Below, one piece after another: positions 36,327 through 44,151 of a stretch of 64,000 nt of DNA (positions within the stretch are counted from its first letter, which is position 1; every line of letters starts with the position of its first letter). Source of the DNA: Faecalimonas umbilicata (GTDB lineage Bacteria; Bacillota; Clostridia; Lachnospirales; Lachnospiraceae); NCBI RefSeq assembly GCF_004346095.1, contig NZ_SLZV01000008.1:1-64000 (forward strand), written 5' to 3'. Below the pieces are notes generated by a model. The model was not told the DNA's origin, made no database searches, and was given only the letters and a program-made list of their open reading frames with translations. The translations under genes were made by a program, and so were the position numbers.

Positions 36327-36357
36327 ATAAAAAGACAGCCTTTCGGCTGTCTTTTTA
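36327..36357 (-). terminator. Riboswitch terminator before cbiD
   Basis: A perfect palindrome, AAAAAGACAGCC and GGCTGTCTTTTT around TTTC, is followed by a T run on the minus strand. It lies between the cobalamin aptamer and cbiD and is the likely off-state hairpin. Confidence 0.88.
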
Positions 36358-36458
36358 TACACGGAAAAGAAATGCTTCCGCATCTCTCATAAAATCATTT
36401 TGTAAAATCATTCTAAGCTGTGTATACTCTTCTCCTCACCGAAAGATGTTACTTACCT

Positions 36459-36625
36459 ATTGACCGATATCCTGACTTAGGACTAAAACCTACTTCCTGC
36501 CCTTCCCGCATCCGAAACTCATCCGAACACAGTGGTATGCAGGGTTCGTCATCCCTTACAGTAGAGTGAGCTGTTGCGGACTTTCACCGCATTCCCTGTT
36601 TCATTGGCATCTGCCAAAGTCAATA
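36459..36625 (-). promoter_or_regulatory. Cobalamin riboswitch controlling the corrin synthesis operon
   Basis: Read on the minus strand, the aptamer has CAGGGAATGCGGTGAAAG, a CCACTGTG segment, GCGGGAAGGGCAGG and TAGTCCTAAGTCAGGA, the conserved blocks of the class. P1 can form from TATTGAC (at 36619-36625) and GTCAATA (at 36459-36465). The gene-free stretch 36275-36662 holds this aptamer, its promoter (36633-36661) and its terminator (36327-36357). Confidence 0.93.
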
Positions 36626-36632
36626 TACGGTT

Positions 36633-36661
36633 ATTCTACAAAGTTTTGAAAAACCTGTCAA
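36633..36661 (-). promoter_or_regulatory. Promoter of the corrin synthesis operon
   Basis: On the minus strand TTGACA (36656-36661) and TAGAAT (36633-36638) are separated by 17 bases. The -35 box lies directly against the stop codon of the phosphatase gene. Transcription would start close to the first base of the riboswitch P1 stem. Confidence 0.78.
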
Positions 36662-36662
36662 C

Positions 36663-37835
36663 TTAAAAATATTGGATCGTAACTGATTTCCCCATCTTTT
36701 CGGCAACTTCTTCCAGCTGTTCAACGAGATTCATGCGAATACTCAGATCAAATGGAAGGTTAGAATTCCGATGTGCCACATTCATTGCCTTTCCAACAAA
36801 CAGATGAATCTCTGTGCATTCCTCAATCAGCATTTTGGCAAGTTTGGATGCTCCATTATTCTTGTCCAGCTCCTCAAAAAATGTGGCGTCAATCTCCTTC
36901 TTCACATATTTCTTCAAGAGCTTCAACGCCAATCCAAGCGTCAGTACTCCTTCTGTCACAAGGTCGATTCCTTCGATGAGCGCCATCGGCGGCACTTTCG
37001 GATCATAGTCTTTCAATGAAGTGTAAATTTCTTTGCCAAGCACCCTTGCTGTAATATTGGCGCTTGTCCCTCCGGATACCACCTTTTTTCCTTCCTGCTT
37101 CATGAACGACTTCACAACCCGCTCATCGTCCTCCTTATTCTCCGGCGGCCCGGTAAAAATATTGACAATCTGCCGCGGGATCACATGCATAACAGCAACT
37201 GTCGTATCGTCTCCCGGACGGTGCCCATAAAGTTCATCACAGGTATCTGCAAGCGAAACCGCCAATCTTGATGCGGAGATCTCCTCCGACAGGCAGCGGA
37301 TTGCCGCCTTCGCCATACTGTCCCATGTCCAACCAAAATTCAGGAAATCTCCCGGACCTGCATAGAGCACCCCATCACTCATCAGAACAAAGTAGTCACC
37401 CAACTCTACCCGGAAACGATATTCATGGATTTGCTTTCCTTCTATATTCCGCTCCTCGTATGGATAAGACTGTACTTTATGATCCCGGATAAAAATACAG
37501 CTTGGATTGTCAAATTCCACCAGATATGCTTCTCCATTCCGAAAAATCTGGAGAATGCTAAATGTTGCATAGGCAACTTCCCTTACTTTACAGACCGGTA
37601 GCGTCTTTGCGATCGTCTCCACACAAGACTCGATCGTCGCCCCGTTAAACAACATTGTTCCAAGAATCTTTGAGGTCAGCGTAGCCAGAATATTCGCCTT
37701 GACACCGCTCCCCATACCATCTGCCAAAATCACAATATCCGAATCCGCAGTCTTTAATACTTCCACTTTATCCCCGCATAGCTCCTCGTGGTGCTTATTC
37801 AGGCTTTTCCACGCAACATCTACACTGATTCCCAT
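36663..37835 (-). CDS. SpoIIE-family (PP2C-like) protein phosphatase linked to the sensory hydrogenase
   Basis: A 390-aa soluble protein. Residues about 1-220 are a PP2C/SpoIIE serine/threonine phosphatase, with metal-binding motifs VILADGMGSGVKA, LMSDGVL and a later GDDTTVAVM. The last 150 residues form a second domain, starting near KKVVSGGTSANITARVLG, that I do not recognise. It starts two bases after the hydrogenase-like gene ends, so the two are translationally coupled. Phosphatase genes next to PAS-containing [FeFe]-hydrogenase homologues are known from sensory hydrogenase clusters, so it likely relays a hydrogen or redox signal by dephosphorylating an unknown target. A role in sporulation sigma control is less likely from context. 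Confidence 0.85.
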   Translation of the reverse strand: MGISVDVAWKSLNKHHEELCGDKVEVLKTADSDIVILADGMGSGVKANILATLTSKILGTMLFNGATIESCVETIAKTLPVCKVREVAYATFSILQIFRNGEAYLVEFDNPSCIFIRDHKVQSYPYEERNIEGKQIHEYRFRVELGDYFVLMSDGVLYAGPGDFLNFGWTWDSMAKAAIRCLSEEISASRLAVSLADTCDELYGHRPGDDTTVAVMHVIPRQIVNIFTGPPENKEDDERVVKSFMKQEGKKVVSGGTSANITARVLGKEIYTSLKDYDPKVPPMALIEGIDLVTEGVLTLGLALKLLKKYVKKEIDATFFEELDKNNGASKLAKMLIEECTEIHLFVGKAMNVAHRNSNLPFDLSIRMNLVEQLEEVAEKMGKSVTIQYF

Positions 37836-37837
37836 GG

Positions 37838-39586
37838 CTAGTCCCCCTCTCCATCAAGGAGAATCGAATCCCGAAGCTTTGTCAGAGTCACTTTTGTCTC
37901 TGCAGTCGTCTCTCCTAACAGCCCGGCAATTTCCTGTGCGACCATCATCTGTTTATCAATGACACGCTGTGCCATCTCCACTGTCTCCATTTTCAGATTA
38001 TAGTGTTTCTCTTTTGCTTTTTCTTCTTTTGTGATGTCCTGATAAATAATCAGCACCGACTCCATCTCCGGAATATATATGATCTTTTCCTCAGCTTTCA
38101 TGCCTAACTGCTCCAGCTTCACTTTCTTGTATGTAATCGACTCTCTCGTCTGGAAAACGTCCTCTACATCTGCTGTATCCACAAAGTCATACAGATATCT
38201 TTCCAGCGCTTCTTCTCTGCTGATTTCGAGCAGTTCCTGTGCCTTCTTATTGCATTCCCGGATCCGCATCTCCCTATCTATAATAAAAATAAGATTCGGT
38301 GTCACATCCATTACTACATTCGACATGGACTCTGCTTTGGAAAGTGCATACGGCAGACACATACTATTCTCTGCTTTCTTCTGAAAAACTGCAATCGCCT
38401 TCTCCCGGCAGGTTGCGTATCCGCACGCACCACAGTTTAATTCATCCTTCTCAGAATACTTTCCTGTCTCTCTTAAAATTGCAGAAAGTTCCTCCTCGGT
38501 CGGAAGCTGCTCTTTTGGCGGATGCGGCGCAAATTGTCTGGAAAGTTCGACTTCCAAAGACTGTGGCTCATATTGTGCCTTCTGATGGGCAGCCACTCTC
38601 CGCTCCATCTCCACTTTTGCCTTGATAAACGACACATTCCATTTTCCAGATGCCGGTCCCTTGACACAGCCACCATCGCAGACATTCGCTTCGATAAAAC
38701 AGTGCTCCAATTCGCCTCTTTTCAAACTTTCCAGCATTTCCATACAATTGTCCAGTCCATCAACATACACTTTGTGGTATTGTTTTTTTTCTCCACCTTG
38801 CTCTTTCTCCCGCATTTCGGAAGAATCCACCATCACAGACTGAAGGACTCCACCACTGACCGGATAAAGACGGTTCACACCACAATCCGGGTTTGCCACC
38901 GGAAGATCTTCACATTCTTCCAGAACAATCTGTTCTTCCTCCAGCCACTGTTCCAATTCCTCAAATGTCAGAATCGCATCTACTGCGCCAAACACGCGGG
39001 AATCTCCCATCGCCTCCTGCTTTTTCGCAATACAGGGACCGAGAAAGACAACCTTTGTCTGCTCCCCATACATTTTTTTGATCAGTCTTCCGTGGGCGAT
39101 CATCGGAGAGACAACTGGAGCAAGCTGGTCTGTCAATTCCGGATAATACTTCTCCACAAGTTCATTCACACTTGGGCAACAAGTTGTAATGATATTTTTA
39201 TACGTCCCTTCCCGCAGCAGTTTCTGATACTCTCTCGTGACAAGTGCCGCGCCTTCTGATGTCTCCCGCACTTCATCAAATCCAAGCTTCCGAAGTGCTC
39301 CGACAACCTGTCCCGGCGTCCGATAATTCATCACTCCCAAATACGATGGTGCGATTGATACGACAATCTTCATATTCTGTCGAATATAGGCTTTGATCAG
39401 TTCTAGATCACTTGCGAAACGCTTTGCATTCTGCGGACAGACTTCCAGGCATTTCCCGCAGTGAATACAGTGATCATTCATAATGTGCGCCTGCTCATGT
39501 CGGACAGAGATTGCCTTGACGCTACAATTTCTCACACATTTATAACAGTGCTTACAGCTCGCATTCTGAAAATCAATTACTTTCAT
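37838..39586 (-). CDS. [FeFe]-hydrogenase-like sensor with PAS domain (HydS type)
   Basis: A 582-aa soluble iron-sulfur protein. The N-terminus has two [4Fe-4S] motifs (Cys 11/14/17/21 and 40/43/46/50). The H-cluster domain follows, with TTCCPS (Cys136, Cys137), LGPCIAKK (Cys185) and CDGGC (Cys303, Cys307), which supply the four cluster cysteines. A further Cys-rich motif, NCGACGYATC (385-393) with Cys410, comes next, then a PAS domain (about 418-520) and a short coiled coil. The PAS domain marks it as a sensor and not the bulk hydrogenase. Large-subunit motifs differ from catalytic HydA (TSCCP, MPCxAKK). The ATG at 39586 follows a weak GGAG; a terminator-like hairpin lies just upstream. Confidence 0.88.
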   Translation of the reverse strand: MKVIDFQNASCKHCYKCVRNCSVKAISVRHEQAHIMNDHCIHCGKCLEVCPQNAKRFASDLELIKAYIRQNMKIVVSIAPSYLGVMNYRTPGQVVGALRKLGFDEVRETSEGAALVTREYQKLLREGTYKNIITTCCPSVNELVEKYYPELTDQLAPVVSPMIAHGRLIKKMYGEQTKVVFLGPCIAKKQEAMGDSRVFGAVDAILTFEELEQWLEEEQIVLEECEDLPVANPDCGVNRLYPVSGGVLQSVMVDSSEMREKEQGGEKKQYHKVYVDGLDNCMEMLESLKRGELEHCFIEANVCDGGCVKGPASGKWNVSFIKAKVEMERRVAAHQKAQYEPQSLEVELSRQFAPHPPKEQLPTEEELSAILRETGKYSEKDELNCGACGYATCREKAIAVFQKKAENSMCLPYALSKAESMSNVVMDVTPNLIFIIDREMRIRECNKKAQELLEISREEALERYLYDFVDTADVEDVFQTRESITYKKVKLEQLGMKAEEKIIYIPEMESVLIIYQDITKEEKAKEKHYNLKMETVEMAQRVIDKQMMVAQEIAGLLGETTAETKVTLTKLRDSILLDGEGD

Positions 39587-39602
39587 TCCATTCACTCCAT
39601 TC

Positions 39603-39640
39603 AAAAAAAGGACCTTTCCCATCGCAAGGTCCCTTCTTTT
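39603..39640 (-). terminator. Terminator or attenuator between the NuoE-like and HydS-like genes
   Basis: GGACCTT (39610-39616) and AAGGTCC (39626-39632) pair, and on the minus strand a run of seven T follows. It lies in the 56-base gap between the two genes of one apparent operon, so it probably lowers expression of the sensor and phosphatase relative to the first gene. Confidence 0.75.
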
Positions 39641-39642
39641 TG

Positions 39643-40134
39643 TTATTCATATTTTGCAAGAATCTCTTCTACATCTTCCGCTTTCACATGGTTGTACACA
39701 TCGTCATTCACCATCAGAATCGGCGCCATGCCACATGCTCCAATGCACCGGCTTGCGTCCAGCGAAAATTTTCCATCGGCAGTACATTCTCCACCACCGA
39801 TTCCAAGTACTTCCGTCAGCTTATTGTAGACATCTCCTGCTCCCTTCACAAAACATGCCGTTCCAAGACAGATCGATACCTGATATTTTCCCTTCGGGCT
39901 CAACGTAAACTGTGGATAGAAATCAACAACCTCCTCAATCTTGTGAAGCGGGATATCCATCTCATCCGAAATGATCGTCTGTACTTCCGTAGGAACATAT
40001 CCATAAATCTCTTGTGCCTGCTGCAATACTGCCATCAATGCCCCCTGTTCGCTTTTTCTCTTTTCGATCACTTCACGCAGTACCGTCTCCTGTTCTTTCG
40101 TTCCCTGAAATGGAACTGTCGACTTATTTGCCAT
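39643..40134 (-). CDS. NuoE/HydC-like thioredoxin-fold [2Fe-2S] protein
   Basis: A 163-aa soluble protein of the 24-kDa NADH dehydrogenase subunit family. The [2Fe-2S] ligands are visible as Cys89 and Cys94 (CLGTAC) and Cys130 and Cys134 (CIGAC). A helical N-terminus with YGYVPTEVQ matches NuoE. In anaerobes such subunits belong to electron-bifurcating or NAD-linked hydrogenases. Here it stands first in an operon with a sensory hydrogenase-like protein and no NuoF or catalytic HydA in the window, so it may pass electrons to the sensor. The ATG at 40134 follows GGGAGG. Confidence 0.88.
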   Translation of the reverse strand: MANKSTVPFQGTKEQETVLREVIEKRKSEQGALMAVLQQAQEIYGYVPTEVQTIISDEMDIPLHKIEEVVDFYPQFTLSPKGKYQVSICLGTACFVKGAGDVYNKLTEVLGIGGGECTADGKFSLDASRCIGACGMAPILMVNDDVYNHVKAEDVEEILAKYE

Positions 40135-40181
40135 CTGAAAAACCTCCCTTGTTCTTATAACTATGTCAGTATACTGCATTC

Positions 40182-40210
40182 ATCGTATCATAAATAGGCG
40201 CTTTTTGCCA
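40182..40210 (-). promoter_or_regulatory. Candidate promoter of the NuoE-like/HydS operon
   Basis: On the minus strand TGGCAA (40205-40210) and TACGAT (40182-40187) are separated by 17 bases, with a TG one base before the -10 box. The -35 box is poor, so the call is tentative. Confidence 0.4.
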
Positions 40211-40231
40211 TATCGTTTCAAATTTTCATAC

Positions 40232-40273
40232 AAAAAAACAGTCGGAAATGCTATCTTATCACATTTCCGACTG
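40232..40273 (-). terminator. Terminator of the propeller-type membrane protein gene
   Basis: CAGTCGGAAATG (40239-40250) and CATTTCCGACTG (40262-40273) pair perfectly, followed on the minus strand by seven T. It separates this gene from the hydrogenase sensor operon. Confidence 0.88.
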
Positions 40274-40293
40274 CGCCTCATCTAAAAAATGAT

Positions 40294-43020
40294 TTATTCG
40301 TCTTTCTGCGTATCGTCCTTCTCTTTCTTGGAAGATTCTGCTTCGGAAGGTTCTACTTGAGAAGATTCTGTTTCGCAAGGTTCTGTTTCAGATTTCTGAA
40401 CTTCTGGTTCTTCCTCGGATTCCTTCTGTTCTATCTTCTCTGAATCATCTGATTTTTCTGCCTCTTCCACAGGTATTACCTCTGTTTCAGGCATTTCCTC
40501 TGTTTCAGACGCTTCTGCTGCACCTTGACTCTGTGCCTCATGGATCTTGTTCCAGTCTTCTTCTTCTTTCTTCAAAAGTGCTTCTTCTTCCGGATCCGGG
40601 ATATTCTCTACAAGCGGAAGCGCCGGCAATACCTGTGTCTTCTCTTCTTCCAGACCTTCTAAAGATGTCTCCGCCTTTTCTTCCTCATCTGGTTGTGATT
40701 CTGACAGTTCTTTTGCTTCTTCCTCAAGTTCAGCAAGTTCACTGTCCAGTTCCTTCTCCAGCTCTGGGTCTGCTTCTTCAGAACTAATCTCTTCTATAAT
40801 TCCCGGAAGTTCCCCTTTCTCTCCACGAATCTTCTGGCGTTTGGCTTCGCGGATTTTTCTTGCTCTCGCCTCCATCAGCATAATAATGATCAAACCGATC
40901 AGCGCCGCAAGTGCTACCCCTGCCGCCACAAGTACCGGTGTCGGAAGCTTCGGCAACTGAAAAGAGTGTTTCTTTTCTTTCTCTGTATTCTTTGACACTT
41001 CTTTTTTATCTTCTGTATCTTCTTTTTCTGTCTCGCCAGCAGCTTTGTCTTTCTCTTTTGCGAGCACATATTCCCCGCCTTTTTCAAAGATCAAAGTTAC
41101 CTTATCCCGATCTACTACAATCTCTGTTCCTTTGTCCAGATTGCTTCTCTCATAGAGGAACAATTTCTCTGCACCTTTTAACTGCTCTGGAAGCTGGTAG
41201 ATAACCGTCACTTTCCCCGGAAAGTTTTTGCTCATCATGAATTCCAATACTTGGTACGCACCGATTTTGTCCGATTCCTTCTTGGAAAGCGTAACATTTT
41301 TCTCGATAAGTTTTGTAAAAAGCTCATTTTCCGGATTCTTTATATCTGCCCCTTTGATCTTGATGGAGTAATTATCGTACTCTAACGTCAGCTCAAAGTT
41401 CGGATTTTTAGAAAGGACAGTCAAAATTTCCTTGTCAAGCTTATATGGCTTACTTCCGTTGACAAGAGAATTGCTCCCACCCTTGATCGCTGCATTGATA
41501 TTCTCAAGCAATGTCGGTTCAGCAATACTTCCCACTGTGTTTCCCGCTGAGGTTCCACCTGAACTTCCTGTGGACTGACTCTTGGAAGGATTTCTCGTTG
41601 TATTCTGATTCTCCGACCCGCTGTTGTCCGTAGTTCCTTGTGTATTGCCCTGCTGGTTCCCATCTGGTTTCGATGATTGATTCTCCTGCGGCGGATCTGT
41701 CTCCGGTTTCTCTGGCTCTTCCGGTTCTGCCGGAGGTTGCGGATCTGGATTTTCTGGCTCTACTGGAGGGTTGGGATCTGGCTCTACCGGAGGTTTTGGT
41801 TCTGGATTTTCCTCCTTCGGAACATCCACAGATGTGATCGTTCCATTTCCGGTATTTCCATAATACACTTTCCCATCATCGCCAATCAGAAGATAATCTT
41901 CTCCATTTTTCTTCGTCTCCGAAGTATAGACGGTCTCCACCGTCATCTTTTTGTCTGCGTCAAACTTGGCTACATATAAATTTGCATAGTCTTCTTCCTG
42001 TGTAAAATACACATAGAAATTCTCACCTGATTTTGTAACCGCCTGGCTAACGACCGGATGATCTGTCTTCTGTGACAGAATCTCAGTAGCATCAGATTCA
42101 GAGTACACCGCTATGTAACCCTGACCGCTTCCGCCTGTCACAAACACCTTCCCTTCCAGAATCGAAATAATCGCATTTCCTTTATCTGGCAGCGAAATAG
42201 TCGCTTTCTCTGTCACCTTCCCATCACTGCTGAGTGTAACCTTGTAAAGAATTCCTTCATCTGTCGCAAACCACACAGATCCATTTGCCTCTACAAGCGG
42301 ACTTCTCACTTTCCCCGTGATGTCATCCTTCTTGTCTTTCACCTCTCCGGTCTTTGCATTTGCAAGTACCAGTTTTCCAGAGTCTCCTGCAAATAGTACA
42401 TTCTCTCCGAGAATAGCTGCTTTTGTACCGATATAATTTCCTTCTTTTTGTTCTGCTGACTTCCACTCCGGTGCAACTGCATCAGTTCCTGTCCTAGAGT
42501 CTGTCTTAAATGCGGCAAAATATCCTGATACTTTCTGCTCCTGTGCCACCGGACTAAAACCTGCATAAATCATATGATCATGATATAAAATCTGGCTCTG
42601 TACCGAAAGTCCTTCCGCAGGCTTCTCTGTCAAAAATACAGAGCTTAGATCCGATGTCTTCACCGCCTGAATCCTTCCGTCTGAAAGTGGGACAAACAAC
42701 ATGCCATCCCCATTTTCGATGACTGCCGATTCGGATGCATCCGCTGCTAGTTCTGTGGAAGCAGTCTCCTTTCCGGTTGTGACATCAATTACTTTTAGTA
42801 CATTTCCAACAGTCACATAGAACTGATTCTCTATCATAAGCGGAAGTGAGGTCTGTATCTCTGCTGCATCACTAATCGTCCAGTGAATCTCGGCCTTCTC
42901 TTTTGCATTCTCAGTTTCGGCAGCAGATACTGCCAACGGTGCGCAGCTTAATGCCATCGATAACGACAAAGCAGCGCATCCTACTCTGAGGGTTTCCCGA
43001 TATTTCCGATTTGGTCTCAT
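40294..43020 (-). CDS. Large single-pass membrane protein: propeller-like ectodomain, acidic cytoplasmic tail
   Basis: A 908-aa protein of unknown function. A signal peptide (about residues 1-33, ending ...APLAVSAAE) is followed by some 370 residues with PQQ-like beta-propeller character (repeated short strands such as VIDVTTGKE and VLANAKTGEV). A Pro/Glu-rich and then Ser/Asn/Gly-rich linker comes next, then a second compact domain (about 500-650). One membrane helix lies at about 692-716, followed by a basic stop-transfer stretch, and the last 190 residues are strongly acidic and likely disordered. AAGGGGAG precedes the ATG. It has its own promoter and terminator. The layout suggests an outside-to-inside signalling or scaffold role, but this is inference. 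Confidence 0.8.
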   Translation of the reverse strand: MRPNRKYRETLRVGCAALSLSMALSCAPLAVSAAETENAKEKAEIHWTISDAAEIQTSLPLMIENQFYVTVGNVLKVIDVTTGKETASTELAADASESAVIENGDGMLFVPLSDGRIQAVKTSDLSSVFLTEKPAEGLSVQSQILYHDHMIYAGFSPVAQEQKVSGYFAAFKTDSRTGTDAVAPEWKSAEQKEGNYIGTKAAILGENVLFAGDSGKLVLANAKTGEVKDKKDDITGKVRSPLVEANGSVWFATDEGILYKVTLSSDGKVTEKATISLPDKGNAIISILEGKVFVTGGSGQGYIAVYSESDATEILSQKTDHPVVSQAVTKSGENFYVYFTQEEDYANLYVAKFDADKKMTVETVYTSETKKNGEDYLLIGDDGKVYYGNTGNGTITSVDVPKEENPEPKPPVEPDPNPPVEPENPDPQPPAEPEEPEKPETDPPQENQSSKPDGNQQGNTQGTTDNSGSENQNTTRNPSKSQSTGSSGGTSAGNTVGSIAEPTLLENINAAIKGGSNSLVNGSKPYKLDKEILTVLSKNPNFELTLEYDNYSIKIKGADIKNPENELFTKLIEKNVTLSKKESDKIGAYQVLEFMMSKNFPGKVTVIYQLPEQLKGAEKLFLYERSNLDKGTEIVVDRDKVTLIFEKGGEYVLAKEKDKAAGETEKEDTEDKKEVSKNTEKEKKHSFQLPKLPTPVLVAAGVALAALIGLIIIMLMEARARKIREAKRQKIRGEKGELPGIIEEISSEEADPELEKELDSELAELEEEAKELSESQPDEEEKAETSLEGLEEEKTQVLPALPLVENIPDPEEEALLKKEEEDWNKIHEAQSQGAAEASETEEMPETEVIPVEEAEKSDDSEKIEQKESEEEPEVQKSETEPCETESSQVEPSEAESSKKEKDDTQKDE

Positions 43021-43080
43021 CTAGTTTCTCCCCTTATTTCTATTTCTGTCTCTAAAATATATCTGAGTCTAATCATTTCT

Positions 43081-43109
43081 ATGTTACTCATCTTTTGCCC
43101 TGCTGTCAA
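43081..43109 (-). promoter_or_regulatory. Promoter of the propeller-type membrane protein gene
   Basis: On the minus strand TTGACA (43104-43109) and TAACAT (43081-43086) are separated by 17 bases. Transcription would start near 43074, leaving a leader of about 55 bases. Confidence 0.6.
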
Positions 43110-43171
43110 CCTCTCCGGAGTGATTTCCCAATTATTTCTATCGCTTCTTTCTCACTGTCACCATACAAAAT

Positions 43172-44149
43172 CTACTTCTCTCCCACCAGATGACACGCCA
43201 CTCGATGCCCTTTCTGTACCCCTCTCATTTCCGGTGTCTTTTCTTTACAAATCTCCTCCGCATATGGACAGCGCCCGCAGAATGCACATCCTTTCATTTC
43301 ACCTGTGCGAACTGGCTGCTCCCCCCGCAGAATATTTCTTTTTCCTCGCACAATATACGGATCCGGTGCGGAAGCAAGCAATGCTTTGGTATACGGATGC
43401 AGCGGATTTTCAAAAAGACTTTCTGCATCTGCTTCTTCAACAAGTGTGCCAAGATACATCACACCAATTCTGTCTGAAATAAATCGAATCACACCAATAT
43501 CATGGGAAATAAATAAAAGACTAATTCCTGATGTCTTCTGAATTTCCACCAACATATTTAAAATCTGTGCCTGTATCGATACATCGAGCGCTGATACCGG
43601 CTCATCACATACGATTAACTTAGGCTCTATCAACAGTGCACCTGCAATCCCAAGCCGCTGTACCTGTCCTCCAGAAAGTTCATGTGGATATCTGAAATAA
43701 TGCTCCTCAGAAAGTCCAACTTGTTGGAGCACTTTTAGCGCCCGCTCTTTCCGTGCTGAAGCATTTTTTTCTCCGTGAACAATCAAAATCTCCTCAAGGA
43801 TCGAACCAATCCTCTGACGTGGATTTAATGCAGAAAGTGTATTTTGAAACACCATCTGTAACTCTTTTCGTAGAGGGCGAAATTCCTTTTCGCTCAGTTT
43901 ACAGAGATCTTTCCCCTGATAAAAGATTGAACCGGCATCCGGTTTGTCCAAGCCTACGATTGCACGCCCAGTTGTAGACTTTCCACATCCAGACTCCCCG
44001 ACAAGCCCATATGTTTCTCCTTTTTTAATCTCAAATGTTATTCCATCTACCGCATACATTTGTTCTTTCTTTCCAAAAAACCTGCCTCCACTCCCATGTA
44101 ACGGATATGTTTTTTTCAATCCTTTGACTTCCAGCAAACATTCTTCCAT
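43172..44149 (-). CDS. oppF: Oligopeptide-type ABC transporter ATPase (OppF/DppF-like)
   Basis: One of two ATPases of a peptide or related importer; 325 aa, peripheral membrane. Walker A is GESGCGKST, signature LSGGQVQRLGIA, Walker B LIVCDEPVSALDV and switch His in LFISHDIGVI. The C-terminus carries CAFCGRCPYAEEIC, the Cys-rich tail typical of OppD/OppF proteins. The ATG at 44149 follows GGGGGAG and lies two bases beyond the oppD stop. A longer in-frame reading from 44290 lies inside oppD and is not favoured. It is the last gene of the operon. Confidence 0.9.
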   Translation of the reverse strand: MEECLLEVKGLKKTYPLHGSGGRFFGKKEQMYAVDGITFEIKKGETYGLVGESGCGKSTTGRAIVGLDKPDAGSIFYQGKDLCKLSEKEFRPLRKELQMVFQNTLSALNPRQRIGSILEEILIVHGEKNASARKERALKVLQQVGLSEEHYFRYPHELSGGQVQRLGIAGALLIEPKLIVCDEPVSALDVSIQAQILNMLVEIQKTSGISLLFISHDIGVIRFISDRIGVMYLGTLVEEADAESLFENPLHPYTKALLASAPDPYIVRGKRNILRGEQPVRTGEMKGCAFCGRCPYAEEICKEKTPEMRGVQKGHRVACHLVGEK

Positions 44150-44151
44150 GC

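Noticed and set aside
36327-36357. Perfect palindrome as the end of an insertion sequence
   Set aside because: Its position between a riboswitch aptamer and the first gene, with a T run, is fully explained as a terminator.
38522-39259. A 245-codon open frame on the plus strand
   Set aside because: It lies wholly inside the hydrogenase-like gene on the other strand, shows no family motif and no ribosome binding site.
37838-39586. Reading the hydrogenase-like gene as the main catalytic hydrogenase HydA
   Set aside because: The C-terminal PAS domain, the extra Cys motif, the altered H-cluster motifs and the phosphatase neighbour point to a sensor.
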